The notes beneath the pieces were generated by a model that had not been told where the DNA came from, did no database searches, and was given only the letters and a program-made list of their open reading frames with translations. Below, piece after piece: positions 17,909-27,427 of a stretch of DNA of 64,000 nt; the stretch's first letter is position 1; each line of letters opens with the position of its first letter. A program made the position numbers and the translations under genes. The stretch lies in the NCBI GenBank assembly GCA_028873695.1, contig JAPPNU010000003.1:22350-86349 (forward strand). Direction: 5' to 3'. This DNA comes from Gemmatimonadota bacterium. Its GTDB lineage: Bacteria; Latescibacterota; UBA2968; GCA-2709665.

Positions 17909-18068
17909 CAGTCCGTTGAGAAAGTCGCTCTGCAGGCGAGGACGAGTCATTATGGTCGAAGACAAGGCGCGCGACCGAGTCCCATCCTGCGATTCGGCGA
18001 GGGAGCGCAACGCCGTATTTCGACCGCAAGGGCCGGCCGTAGCCCGGATGGACTTTTTCAACGCGCTG
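17909..18068. repeat. MITE-like family 2 element, copy 1 (160 bp)
   Basis: The left end CAGTCCGTTGAGAAAGTC is an imperfect inverted repeat of the right end, which reads CAGCGCGTTGAAAAAGTC on the minus strand. The interior matches the copy at 61043-61202 in inverted orientation, including TTCGACCGCAAGGGCCGGCC. The bases before the left end are GTAG. It contains no transposase. Confidence 0.75.
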
Positions 18069-18120
18069 GCAGGGTAGAAGCCTGCATCGATCCTGCTCCC
18101 GTTTACCGGACCGAATACCA

Positions 18121-19590
18121 ATGACGTCAAGACCGAACCTGCTACTGATAACAACCGACCAGCAGCGCGGCGACTGCCTCGGCTGCGACGGCCACCCGGC
18201 TCTCGAGACCCCCTACCTCGATGAACTGGCGGAGGGAGGCGTTCACTTCAGCCACGCCTACACCTCCGTCCCCTCTTGCACCCCCGCCCGCGCCGGCATC
18301 CTGACGGGAATGGACCAGTGGAACCACGGCCGTCTCACCATGACCGGCGCCGACCCGCTGGAATACCCTGCCACGCTGCCCGGAGAACTCGCCGGCGCCG
18401 GCTACCATACACAGGCCGTGGGCAAGATGCACTTCCACCCCCAGCGCAGACTCCACGGCTTTCACCATATGGTCCTGGACGAGAGCGGGCGGCGATTGGG
18501 CAACTTCATCAGCGACTACCACGTTTTCTTCGAGAAACACAAACAGGGCGAATACGGGTACCGTGACCACAGCGTCGACTGGAACTCCTGGATGGCCCGT
18601 CCGTCCCATCTTCCGGAACACCTTCATCCCACGCACTGGACGGCGTCCGAGGGCATCCGATTCCTCGAGAATCGAGATCCCACCAGACCCTTCTTCCTCT
18701 GGTTGTCCTTCGCCCGCCCCCATTCCCCGTACGACGCGCCGCAAACCTACTACGATATGTACATCGACAATCCACGGGTGCCCGAAGCGGCCGCGGGCGC
18801 GTGGTCCGCCCGCTATGACCGTCGAATCGCCGACGTGAACGCCCCCCGCACCCGTCGCACCGACGCCGAGATCCAACGCGCGCGCGCGGCATATTACGGC
18901 AACATCACATTCATCGACCATCAGATCGGCCGCGTCCTGCACGAACTGCGCCGGCGCGACCCGGCGGCATCGGCCAACACCCTCGTCCTGTTCACGTCAG
19001 ACCACGGCGACATGATGGGCGACCACCACCACTGGCGAAAGACGTACGCCTATGAAGGCTCCGCCCGAATCCCTTTCATCCTAAAATACCCGGACGCGTG
19101 GGATATTCCCCGAAACCGGACGTTGACTCAGCCGGTCGAACTGCGAGACATCATGCCCACGTTTCTCGACGCCGTTGGCGTTCCGGTCCCCGAATCCGTC
19201 GACGGCCTCAGCCTCCTCAGACTCTCCCGGGGCGAAGACGACGGCTGGCGAGCGTTCGTACAGGGCGAACACACCACCTGTTACGACAAAGAACACGGGA
19301 TGCAGTACGTTACCGACGGACGTGAAAAGTACATCTGGTTTCACCATACGGGCGCCGAACAGTTCTTCGACCTGGCAACCGACCCTCTGGAATGCAACGA
19401 CCTCGCGGCGGATTCCGATCGTCAACCGCGAATCGACGTCTGGCGCAGACGCCTGGCCGCGATCAACGAAAAACGCGGCGATCCCCGCGGCCGGAACGGC
19501 AGACTCGAGCCTCAGCCTGACGGAGCGCTGTCGTTGTCGCCCAACTATGAGAAGTGGAAACAACGGGCGAGGACGACGGAAGCATCTTAG
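18121..19590 (+). CDS. Sulfatase (formylglycine-dependent)
   Basis: The 489-residue product is a complete sulfatase. The N-terminal metal site is LLLITTDQQRGDCLGC. The Cys-type formylglycine motif is C53-T-P-A-R in VPSCTPARAGILTGM. The second metal site is FTSDHGDMMGDHHHWRK, and the C-terminal subdomain includes EQFFDLATDPLECNDLA. C53 needs a formylglycine-generating enzyme, which is not in this window. No signal peptide is visible. It is followed by an esterase that overlaps its end or starts shortly after it. The substrate is unknown, probably a sulfated glycan. Confidence 0.93.
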   Translation: MTSRPNLLLITTDQQRGDCLGCDGHPALETPYLDELAEGGVHFSHAYTSVPSCTPARAGILTGMDQWNHGRLTMTGADPLEYPATLPGELAGAGYHTQAVGKMHFHPQRRLHGFHHMVLDESGRRLGNFISDYHVFFEKHKQGEYGYRDHSVDWNSWMARPSHLPEHLHPTHWTASEGIRFLENRDPTRPFFLWLSFARPHSPYDAPQTYYDMYIDNPRVPEAAAGAWSARYDRRIADVNAPRTRRTDAEIQRARAAYYGNITFIDHQIGRVLHELRRRDPAASANTLVLFTSDHGDMMGDHHHWRKTYAYEGSARIPFILKYPDAWDIPRNRTLTQPVELRDIMPTFLDAVGVPVPESVDGLSLLRLSRGEDDGWRAFVQGEHTTCYDKEHGMQYVTDGREKYIWFHHTGAEQFFDLATDPLECNDLAADSDRQPRIDVWRRRLAAINEKRGDPRGRNGRLEPQPDGALSLSPNYEKWKQRARTTEAS

Positions 19591-19664
19591 CAGCTGTCTT
19601 AGGCCCTGAACGCGGCGCTCGAGCGTCACTCAATGATCTGTTCTTGACGATACGGGACGACCCC

Positions 19665-20702
19665 ATGGCACGCGAAACCGGTTTCAGCTTCTCCCCGTCG
19701 GTGCATCACCGGCGCCTGATGGACTCGCTCGAACCCTCGCTGGCGTATCGAGGGGACGACTTCGAGCCGTGGCAGCGGAAACTTCGTCGGAAAGTCCGTC
19801 AACTTGTCGGGGATATGCCCGAAGAACGAGTCTCCCTGGATGTTCGCACGCTTTGGAAGCGGGACCACCCGCTCGGGAGTATCGAAAAGATCGTATTCAC
19901 CGCCGAGCCGTACGCCGACGTTCCCGCGTACGTATGCCTGCCGGCGCGCGTCGAGCCGCCCTACGCTTTTTTCATCTGTCTCCAGGGACACTCGACGGGA
20001 ATGCACAACTCCATTGCGGTGGCCAGGGAGGATAACGCCTCGCCCATCGACGTTGCCGGAGACAGGGACTTCGGACTCGGGTGCATGAAGCGCGGCATCG
20101 CCGCCCTGTGCATCGAACAGCGTTCTTTCGGCGAACGCAGGGAACGCAGCCAGCGGAAGATTTCCACCCACGGCTGTCACGACGCCACAATGCACGCCCT
20201 CATGCTCGGTCGAACCCTGCTGGGCGAGCGCGTGTACGACGTGGACCGGGGAATCGACTACCTGCTTTCACGCGGCGACGCCCATCCCGGGCGCATCGGT
20301 GTTATGGGCAACTCCGGCGGCGGGACCATCAGCCTCTTTGCCTCCGCTCTTTTGCCGCGAATCTCGTACGCGATGCCTTCCTGCTACTTCTGCACGTTCC
20401 GTGACTCCATCATGTCGATCTATCACTGCGCGGACAACTACGTGCCCGGTCTTCTCAAGTACGCCGAAATGCCGGATGTGATGGGGCTCTTCGCACCCAG
20501 GCCGGTCGTGCTCGTCGCGGGGAAGGACGACGGTATCTTCCCCGTCGCCGGCGTCCACAGGGCCTTTCGACACCTGCAGGAAATCTATACCGCAGCCGGC
20601 GCGTCCCAACGCTGTCACCTGGTTGTCGGCAACGGAGGCCACCGGTTTTACGCCGAGGATGCCTGGCCGCTGATGCTCGAGGAAATCTCGAAAGCCGCTT
20701 GA
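19665..20702 (+). CDS. Acetyl-xylan-esterase-like alpha/beta hydrolase
   Basis: The start is placed at ATG 19665 (MARETGFSFSPSVHHRRLM). The frame is open upstream to 19554 and would overlap the sulfatase end. The ~345-residue product has the oxyanion region PYAFFICLQGHSTGMHNS, the nucleophile elbow GVMGNSGGGTIS, the acid in AGKDDGIFPVAG and the catalytic histidine in GNGGHRFY. The family includes deacetylases of polysaccharides (AXE1-like). With the upstream sulfatase it may strip substituents from a glycan, which is inference. The start is uncertain. Confidence 0.82.
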   Translation: MARETGFSFSPSVHHRRLMDSLEPSLAYRGDDFEPWQRKLRRKVRQLVGDMPEERVSLDVRTLWKRDHPLGSIEKIVFTAEPYADVPAYVCLPARVEPPYAFFICLQGHSTGMHNSIAVAREDNASPIDVAGDRDFGLGCMKRGIAALCIEQRSFGERRERSQRKISTHGCHDATMHALMLGRTLLGERVYDVDRGIDYLLSRGDAHPGRIGVMGNSGGGTISLFASALLPRISYAMPSCYFCTFRDSIMSIYHCADNYVPGLLKYAEMPDVMGLFAPRPVVLVAGKDDGIFPVAGVHRAFRHLQEIYTAAGASQRCHLVVGNGGHRFYAEDAWPLMLEEISKAA

Positions 20703-20758
20703 TAAAAAAAAGGCGCGGATTTCGCCGCGCACCCGCCGATGGCGAGGAGACCATGCCA

Positions 20759-21226
20759 ATGAATTACTGGCTGATGAAGTGCGAACTCAGCGAGTGCAGC
20801 TTCGACGACCTGAAGAACAACCGCCCGAACAGCACCGGAAAGTGGCGCGGCGTTCGCAACTACCAGGCTCGGAATTTCATCCGGGACGAGATGCAGAAGG
20901 GCGACGTCGTCCTCTTCTACCAGTCAAATTGTGACGAACCCGGAATCGCCGGACTGGCGGAAATTGTACGCGCGGCCTACCCCGACCCTTCGGCCTTCGA
21001 TCCGGACAGCGGCTACTACGATGCCAAATCGACGCCCGGCGATCCCCGCTGGTTCTCCGTCGACGTCAAATGGAAAAAGGCCTTCAAGACGTACGTTCCT
21101 CTCAAAGACCTCAAAGCCAACCCTGCGTTGAAAGAAATGCTGGTCGTTCGGAGAGGCCAGCGCCTGTCCATCCAGCCGGTAAAGAAGAGTGAATTTGAAA
21201 TCGTCAGCGAAATGGGAGGGGTCTGA
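20759..21226 (+). CDS. EVE domain protein
   Basis: The ~155-residue product begins MNYWLMKCELSECSFDDLK and shows the EVE fold signature: WRGVRNYQARNFIRDEMQKG, VVLFYQSNCDEPGIAGLAEI, and the late FKTYVPLKDLKANPALKEM. EVE domains are PUA-like and bind modified bases. Two starts are possible, ATG 20753 and ATG 20759. AGGAG at 20745-20749 gives better spacing to 20759. It stands at the end of the plus-strand run and converges on the rhodanese gene. Confidence 0.9.
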   Translation: MNYWLMKCELSECSFDDLKNNRPNSTGKWRGVRNYQARNFIRDEMQKGDVVLFYQSNCDEPGIAGLAEIVRAAYPDPSAFDPDSGYYDAKSTPGDPRWFSVDVKWKKAFKTYVPLKDLKANPALKEMLVVRRGQRLSIQPVKKSEFEIVSEMGGV

Positions 21227-21295
21227 AATCACCCCGTACCCCGGTACGATATCGATATCGTCCGGCGCAGACGACGCGCGGGTCTACCGATCCGA

Positions 21296-22129
21296 CTACG
21301 GGGTTTCCGGAACTTCCACCGGCAGGTCCAGCCGGTCGCCCCATTCCTTCCACGACCCGATATAGTTGCGCACGTTTCGATAACCCAGCAGGCGCAACGC
21401 CAGGTACGAATGGGAGGAACGGTACCCGCCCTGTCAGTAACACGCCACGGTCTGCTCCGGCATCACGCCTGCACGTTCGTACATCTCGCGCAACTCAGCC
21501 GCCGGCTTGAACGCGCCCGTCTCGTCCAGGTTGTCCAAATACTCGACGTGCACGGCGTCGGGGATGGCGCCGCCACGGGCGGAACGCGCCACCCGACCGT
21601 AATACTCGTCGTCGCTTCGCGTATCCAGCGGCACGAAATCGGCCTTCCCCAGCGAATCCCGAATCTCCTCGTAGCCGATGTGGCGTTTTGCATCGGTCGC
21701 CATTTCGAACGCGGCCTGGTCCGGGATCGGGACGTCAACCGTGGTCCCGTATCCCGCCGCCGTCCATGCGTGAAGCCCCCCGTCCAGTACGTGCGCGTCG
21801 CTGTGATCCAGATATTCACAGATCCAGAAACCCCGGGCCGCGCGCATCCCGGAGTCGTTTTCGTAAAACACCACCGTCGCATCGGAGCTGACTCCCCGGC
21901 TTCCCATCAGGTAGGCCATGGTCCACGTAAACCCTTCGAGCGCCTCGGCTCCGGTGTTGTTCAGACTGATTCCGTAGAGATCCAGGTGGAGCGCACCCGG
22001 GATGTGTCCGGAAACGTATTCGTGCGTGGGCCGGACGTCCACGATGCACGTCGATTCGTCGTGGAGGCGGTCGTGCAACTGGCGCGGCGTCATCAATAAA
22101 TCGGGATTCGCGTATCCCCTGTCATCCAT
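21296..22129 (-). CDS. Tandem-domain rhodanese (thiosulfate sulfurtransferase), candidate selenoprotein with in-frame UGA
   Basis: Read through one TGA (21434-21436), this is a 277-residue two-domain rhodanese. Domain 1 ([20 protein letters not shown], ~residues 27-125) has no cysteine in its active loop ([14 protein letters not shown]), as usual for tandem rhodaneses. Domain 2 ([25 protein letters not shown]) ends with [14 protein letters not shown], where homologues have a YCQGG catalytic loop, so the UGA is exactly at the catalytic cysteine (residue 232). The following 45 codons encode a perfect family ending, [20 protein letters not shown], before TAG. The start ATG 22129 has GGAGG 7 bases upstream. 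Either Sec is inserted or the gene has a TGC/TGT-to-TGA nonsense change. Other genes here stop at TGA, so UGA is not reassigned. Confidence 0.8.
21389..21433 (-). promoter_or_regulatory. Possible bacterial SECIS-like hairpin directly after the UGA
   Basis: On the minus strand, immediately after the TGA, GGTAC pairs with GTACC around a 14-base loop with G at its second position. An outer helix CAGG(G)CG/CGCCTG pairs at positions 1-7 and 40-45 after the TGA. The apical loop begins about 12 bases after the UGA, slightly closer than usual for bacterial SECIS elements, so this is suggestive only. Confidence 0.35.
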
Positions 22130-22203
22130 CACCGTACCTCCTGCCTTTGACTATTTCCGACGCACGGATCGCACGTCGTTTTCTTAATGTCCGTGCCACG
22201 CCC

Positions 22204-23481
22204 CTACCCCGTCGCCAGGGATTCCGCTGTCTGCACGATGGTCTGCTCCTCGCCCTGGAACCTTGCCGGTTCGCCGTAATAGGGGTACGCGTTGGGCTCG
22301 TACCCGCCCTCCTCGTATTGCCGGTCCGTACAGAGGTACCCGATCTCGTCGTTCGCGTATCCCACCGGCCACACGTCGTCCGCGTCCACAAGCCCCCGAA
22401 GTCGTTTCTCGATCGCGTGGCCGATTTCCTGCACGGGCTCCCCCGGTATCGTTACGCACGTCAACGGACCCACCGCCATCAACTGCATCTCTGTCGCGCG
22501 GCTCTCGGGAATGCCGCCGCTTTCGATCATCTCCAGGACGCCGCCGGCCCAGGGCCCGGTCAACAGGCGTCCCCTTGCACTCTCGTCGGCCGCCTTTTCC
22601 CGAAGTTCCTCTATCGGATCGTGTTCGCCGAATGAGATCCGCACGTCGGCGCGCCGCGATCTCAACTGCGAGGACCGCCGGGTCTTCAGACTCCCCGCGA
22701 CTCGCACCACCTCCCGGCCCAACTCTTCGCCGCAGGCGTCCAGTTCGGCCTTGGTGGCGGATTTGAACCCTCCGGTTTCCGGGTTGATCACCGCGGGCCG
22801 GATGTTCCCGAAACACCCGGCCAGAAACAGCGCCCTGCACCCCATCGCATCTTCTATCACGCGGCGGGCGATACCCGCGTAGTCGGGTGAAATATAACCC
22901 TCGGACCCGCTCTTGGTGGTGGTATGGCATGAATAGTGAAATAACACCGCCTGTGGAGACCCGTCCTCCGATTCGACCACAAGCACGCGGGCGCGCCGGT
23001 CCACGATACCGCCGAAATTCAGCGTCATACCGGATGCGCCGGGAAGCGGCCTTCGGCAGATATTGAAATGCGCCGAACCGCAGCCCAACCCTATCCGTAC
23101 CGGTTTGAGGTCCGCCGCCGCGCGGACGATGCTCGCCGCGGTTTCTCTCTCGATCGATTCCATCCACCCCGCCGGAGGTTCCATTCCCAGCGCCGGCAGC
23201 GTTGCGGGCGCTGAATGGGTGTGGCTGCACGCCACCATCACGTGATCCCCCGGGATGCCGCACGCCTCGGTCACCCGCGCGCGGATCCCATCGGTCGTCT
23301 CTTTCGTCACGCCGATTACATCCAGCGTGGCGATCGCCGTCCTGACCTCCGCCTCTTCGAACACGATTGCCCGGACTTCGAGCGGGTACAGCACCGAGTG
23401 CGAGGGATTCGTACTCCAGTGCCCCTGCAGCACGGGACCCGGTTCCGGAGTTATGTCTGACGATGCGACGCCGCTCTTCAT
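22204..23481 (-). CDS. Neutral/alkaline non-lysosomal ceramidase-like protein
   Basis: The start is ATG 23481 (MKSGVASSDITPEPG), preceded by AAGGAG with good spacing. The 425-residue product resembles the N-terminal domain of neutral ceramidases. It contains MVACSHTHSAPAT with zinc-binding histidines, FHYSCHTTTKSGSEGYISPD, and FLAGCFGNIRPAV near the catalytic centre. Typical enzymes are longer (~650 residues) because of a C-terminal Ig-like domain, missing here as in many bacterial homologues of unknown substrate. No signal peptide is seen. The gene lies 74 bp upstream of the rhodanese, on the same strand. Confidence 0.8.
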   Translation of the reverse strand: MKSGVASSDITPEPGPVLQGHWSTNPSHSVLYPLEVRAIVFEEAEVRTAIATLDVIGVTKETTDGIRARVTEACGIPGDHVMVACSHTHSAPATLPALGMEPPAGWMESIERETAASIVRAAADLKPVRIGLGCGSAHFNICRRPLPGASGMTLNFGGIVDRRARVLVVESEDGSPQAVLFHYSCHTTTKSGSEGYISPDYAGIARRVIEDAMGCRALFLAGCFGNIRPAVINPETGGFKSATKAELDACGEELGREVVRVAGSLKTRRSSQLRSRRADVRISFGEHDPIEELREKAADESARGRLLTGPWAGGVLEMIESGGIPESRATEMQLMAVGPLTCVTIPGEPVQEIGHAIEKRLRGLVDADDVWPVGYANDEIGYLCTDRQYEEGGYEPNAYPYYGEPARFQGEEQTIVQTAESLATG

Positions 23482-23530
23482 GGTTTTCTCCTTTGAGGTG
23501 TCGGGAAGACGAGGTTCAAGGTCGGCACCC

Positions 23531-23881
23531 CTATGGTTGCCGCGAAATCCGCACACGCCCACCCCGAATCGTAACGACCGCCTGGTTTTCCAGGGCAGCA
23601 CGATGTTTTTCAATAGTCTGTGACATTATGGCGATCCGCTGTTCTGCCGGAACATCCGGAAGACGCACCAACCCCGCGTGTCTCGCCTGTCTGACATAAA
23701 TGAGCTCTCCGAAGTCTGTATCGATCGTCACCAGGATTCTCCCTGCGGCCGCGGCGTGTTTCAGTAAGTCCCAATCGCCTGGGTCGTGTCCAAGTTCGCG
23801 AGACTCAACCACATCATGTCCCTGGTCCCTCAGCCATACCGAGAGACGGTGACCAGCGCACCTGTCGACGAGAAATTTCAC
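23531..23881 (-). CDS. DUF5615 (PIN-like) toxin
   Basis: This 116-residue protein has the DUF5615/Mut7-C PIN-like layout: MKFLVDRCAGHRLSVWLRDQ with the first aspartate, GHDPGDWDLLKHAAAAGRIL, and VTIDTDFGELIYVRQARHAG with the second acidic cluster. Such proteins pair with DUF433 antitoxins and are predicted ribonucleases. It overlaps the upstream DUF433 gene by 4 bp, so the pair is a translationally coupled module. The target RNA is unknown. Confidence 0.9.
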   Translation of the reverse strand: MKFLVDRCAGHRLSVWLRDQGHDVVESRELGHDPGDWDLLKHAAAAGRILVTIDTDFGELIYVRQARHAGLVRLPDVPAEQRIAIMSQTIEKHRAALENQAVVTIRGGRVRISRQP

Positions 23882-24129
23882 GAATCAGCGATCGCAATGG
23901 CGTCAAGTGAATCTCTGGCGATGCAGGCGTGCGCATAGGCGGCACATGCCCGAATATCATCCGATTCCAGATCGGGATAGTCCTCCAGGATGGCATCGCT
24001 CGACACGCCGTCTGCCAGCAGGCTAAGGACAATCTCGACCGAGATTCTCATATCGCGAATAATGGGTTTTCCGCCAAAAACGTCCGGACGAGCCGTAATT
24101 CGGCTAAGCAGTTCAGTATTGCCGGGCAT
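23878..24129 (-). CDS. DUF433 antitoxin
   Basis: This 83-residue winged-helix-like protein carries the DUF433 signature: ITARPDVFGGKPIIRDMRIS, VEIVLSLLADGVSSDAILED and YPDLESDDIRACAAYA. It is the cognate antitoxin and probable autoregulator of the DUF5615 gene that overlaps its end. The order, antitoxin first, is the usual one for this module. Confidence 0.92.
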   Translation of the reverse strand: MPGNTELLSRITARPDVFGGKPIIRDMRISVEIVLSLLADGVSSDAILEDYPDLESDDIRACAAYAHACIARDSLDAIAIADS

Positions 24130-24313
24130 GTCACCTCCGATGATTGGTCGGCAGATCGGCCTGCGCCAAACGCTTCAGAATATAACACACGCGAAGTGAA
24201 AAAAAAAGAACGAGCGCCCACGATTCTTCCTGTCAAAGCCTCGCTCGAACCTACAAAAAAACCGGCCTGTCCAACACCTGACAGACCTGCGGCACATCTG
24301 TCTCCTGGAAGAT

Positions 24314-27300
24314 TTAGCTGGTCTGCTTCTGCTCGGTGCGTTTTTCCATCCACTCGTAGATCACCGGCAGGAGGACCAGGGTCAACAGGGTCGAGGTGAT
24401 GAGACCGCCCACGACGACGGAAGCGAGCGGACGCTGCGTCTCCGCGCCCACACCCGAAGACAGCAACATCGGCATCAGGCCCAGGATGGACGTACTCGCG
24501 GTCATCAGGACGGGTCGCAGGCGAAGCGCGGCGCCCTGCCGCACCGCTTCTTCGACGGAATGCCCCTTCTGCCTGAGTTCGTTGATGAAGCTGACGAGTA
24601 CGATACCGTTCAGCATCGCCACGCCGAAAACAGTGATGAATCCGATGGCCGAGGGAACCGACACGTACTGTCCGCTGATGAAGAGCGCGATCAGTCCCCC
24701 GATCGTGGCAAACGGCACGTTTGCGATGATCAACGTGGCATATTTCACCGAATTGAACGCCGTGTACAGCAGCACAAAAATAAAGAAAATTGTCAGCGGA
24801 ACGATAACCGACAGTCGCGCCAGCGCGCGCTGCTGGTTCTCGAACGCTCCGCCCCATTCGATCCAGTAACCCGGCGGCAGGTCGACCTGTCTTTCAATGG
24901 CCGCGTTTGCGTCCCGGACAAAGCCGTCGATATCGCGGCCTCGAACGTCCATCTGAATGACGGCGTAACGATACAGCTGCTCCCGTCGCACGAACGAATA
25001 CCCCTGAGCCACGCTCACGTGGGTGACTTCCGAGAGGGGAATGATGGCGCCGGTGGGCGTCTTGAGCGGGATGCGCTCGATCGCCTGCACGGAGGACTTG
25101 GACGCGTCTTCCAGTCGTGCGGTGATGTCGAACCGTCGGACGCCGTCGATCAGGGTAGACACCGGTTCGTTGCCGATACCCGTCCGCACAACCGACAACA
25201 CATCGTCGGCGTTAAGGCCGAAGCGCGCAAGGCGGTCTCTCCTCACCTGGATGCGGATCTGCGGCTTACCGACATTGGCCTCGAGCGACAGGTCGGCCAC
25301 GCCGTCGACGGAGGCAATGACATCCTTTACCCGGGAGCTCAACCGGTCCAGTTCCGACAGATCCTCACCGTAGATCTTTGCGGCAAGCGTCGCGCGCACC
25401 CCGGATATGAGCTCCTCCACCCGCATCTGGATCGGCTGCGTGAACGCCACGACGGCCGTGGGTACCACGAGTTCCAGTTTCTCCCGCATCGCTACCGCGA
25501 GTTCCCCGATGTCCTTGTCGCCCGGCCACTCGTCCTCGGGTTTGAGCTCGGTGTAAATCTCCATGTAGTTCACGTCGGCGGTCTCGCCCTTCTCAGCGCG
25601 ACCGATCATGGCTACGGTTGTCCTGACTTCGGGAAACCTGGACAGGGCGTTCTCGATGTCCTTGGAAACTGCAATCGATTGCTCGAGCGACGCGGAGGGG
25701 ATGGACGTGACGCGCCACATGATCGAGCCCTCCTGCAATTGGGGCATGAACTCCTTGCCGAGCAAGGGAAACAGCGCGAGACTTGCCGCCAACAGCCCCA
25801 CGGCGACACGGACCACGACCTTCTTGTTCGCGAGGGCACCGGACAGGAGCGGGACATACCACGCCCTGACCGCTCGTACGAGCCACGTATCGCGCTGCTC
25901 CTTCGGCTTGAGGATCAGCGCTGCCAAGACAGGGATCAGCGTAAGCGTCAGCACGAGCGAACCGGCCATCGCGAAGCTGATATTGAACGCCATGGGCTTG
26001 AACAGTTTTCCTTCGAGTCCTTCCAGCGCGAACAGCGGCAGAAAAACCACAATGATGATAATGATGGCGAAGGCGATCGGATTCGCCACGCTTCGCGCGG
26101 CGGCCAGCACGGCGGCGGAACGATCGACGGTCTGGCCGGCTTCCTTCCGCTCCGCCATGATGCGGAAAGCGTTCTCAACGACAACCACGGCGCCGTCGAC
26201 GATCATGCCGATCCCAACCGCGAGGCCGGCCAGCGACATCAGGTTCGCAGAGAGTCCCGCCTGACCCATGAAGATGAAGGCGACCAGCATCGCAAGCGGT
26301 ATGGACGCGATGACAACGATTGCCGAACGCAGTTCGCCGAGAAAGAGAAACAACACGACGGCCACCACAACGGCGCCCTGCACAAGCGCGTTTCTCGCCG
26401 TACTCACCGATCGCTCCACCAGGTCGGTGCGTTCGTAGACGGGACGCAGGACAACGCCGTCCGGAAGCAACCTGTTGACGATTTCGACTTTCTCCTTTAC
26501 AGCATCGACCACGTTTTTGGCGTTTTCGCCGATGCGCGACAGGGCCATTCCCAGTACGACTTCCTTACCGTCGCGGGTGACGGCGCCGAAACGCAGGGCG
26601 CCACCCTGTACAATGTCCGCGACGTCGCGAAGGTATACCGGCGTGCCGTCCTCTACCTTGAGTACCATCGCGCCGATGTCCGCTTCGTTCGCCACCAGGC
26701 CCAATCCGCGCACGAGAAATTGCTCTGCGCCGAGGTTGACGTATTGACCCCCGACCTGCCGGTTGTTGGCCTCGATCACTTCGATGACGTCGGTGAAGGT
26801 GAGGTCGTATTCGATGAGACTCAGGGGATCCATCACCACCTGGTACTGGCGCTCCTGGCCTCCCCAGGAAATCACGTCGTCCACGCCTGGCGCCGTGCGC
26901 AAAACCAGACGGACGCTCCAGTCGTGGAGCGTCCGCAGATCCATGTCCGAGATGTCGGCGTTGAGCCTTTCATCCGCCCGCTCGAGCGTGTACCAGAACA
27001 CCTGGCCCAGGCCCGAGGAATTCGGCCCCATCTCCGGCGTGCCGTAACCTTCGGGAATCCGGTCTCCGACTTCCTGGAGGCGTTCCATTACGAGGCGGCG
27101 AGCAAAGTAGATGTCCATGTCGTCTTCAAAATACACCGCCACGTACGACAGACCGAACAGGCTGACCGAGCGGATCTGCTGCACCCTAGGCAGGCCAGCC
27201 ATCGCGGATTCGACGGGGAACGTGAGGAGTTGCTCGACGTCCTCTGCCGCCAGACCCGGCGATTCGGTGTAGATGTTGACCTGGGCGGGTGTCACGTCGG

Positions 27301-27418
27301 GGAACGCGTCGATCGGGACGGTAACATACGCGCGCCATCCCAGAAAGGCGACCACCGCGAAGGCGATGAGGACGAGGACTTTGTAGCGCACCGAGGTTTC
27401 AACCAGTTTATCCAGCAC
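24314..27418 (-). CDS. czcA: CusA/CzcA-family heavy-metal efflux RND pump
   Basis: The 1034-residue inner-membrane protein is a full RND transporter with an N-terminal helix, two large periplasmic loops and 12 membrane spans. Family signatures are VPIDAFPDVTPAQVNIYTE (residues ~34-52), VLFLFLGELRSAIVVIASIP, VDGAVVVVENAFR and a C-terminal IYEWMEKRTEQ. It would drive proton-coupled export of cations through the adaptor and TolC-type channel encoded by the next two genes, with only 9 bp to the adaptor. The metal is not certain. The symbol marks the family, not a proven specificity. Confidence 0.93.
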   Translation of the reverse strand: MLDKLVETSVRYKVLVLIAFAVVAFLGWRAYVTVPIDAFPDVTPAQVNIYTESPGLAAEDVEQLLTFPVESAMAGLPRVQQIRSVSLFGLSYVAVYFEDDMDIYFARRLVMERLQEVGDRIPEGYGTPEMGPNSSGLGQVFWYTLERADERLNADISDMDLRTLHDWSVRLVLRTAPGVDDVISWGGQERQYQVVMDPLSLIEYDLTFTDVIEVIEANNRQVGGQYVNLGAEQFLVRGLGLVANEADIGAMVLKVEDGTPVYLRDVADIVQGGALRFGAVTRDGKEVVLGMALSRIGENAKNVVDAVKEKVEIVNRLLPDGVVLRPVYERTDLVERSVSTARNALVQGAVVVAVVLFLFLGELRSAIVVIASIPLAMLVAFIFMGQAGLSANLMSLAGLAVGIGMIVDGAVVVVENAFRIMAERKEAGQTVDRSAAVLAAARSVANPIAFAIIIIIVVFLPLFALEGLEGKLFKPMAFNISFAMAGSLVLTLTLIPVLAALILKPKEQRDTWLVRAVRAWYVPLLSGALANKKVVVRVAVGLLAASLALFPLLGKEFMPQLQEGSIMWRVTSIPSASLEQSIAVSKDIENALSRFPEVRTTVAMIGRAEKGETADVNYMEIYTELKPEDEWPGDKDIGELAVAMREKLELVVPTAVVAFTQPIQMRVEELISGVRATLAAKIYGEDLSELDRLSSRVKDVIASVDGVADLSLEANVGKPQIRIQVRRDRLARFGLNADDVLSVVRTGIGNEPVSTLIDGVRRFDITARLEDASKSSVQAIERIPLKTPTGAIIPLSEVTHVSVAQGYSFVRREQLYRYAVIQMDVRGRDIDGFVRDANAAIERQVDLPPGYWIEWGGAFENQQRALARLSVIVPLTIFFIFVLLYTAFNSVKYATLIIANVPFATIGGLIALFISGQYVSVPSAIGFITVFGVAMLNGIVLVSFINELRQKGHSVEEAVRQGAALRLRPVLMTASTSILGLMPMLLSSGVGAETQRPLASVVVGGLITSTLLTLVLLPVIYEWMEKRTEQKQTS

Positions 27419-27427
27419 CCTGTTCCC

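Noticed and set aside
19588..19612. AGCAGCTGTCTTAGG resembling the end of MITE family 1
   Set aside because: Similarity stops after about 13 bases and no second end or interior is present.
21434..21436. UGA as a reassigned codon (code 4 or 25) rather than Sec
   Set aside because: Well-formed genes in the window, such as the methylmalonate-semialdehyde dehydrogenase and the aldo/keto reductase, end at TGA, so UGA is a stop here.
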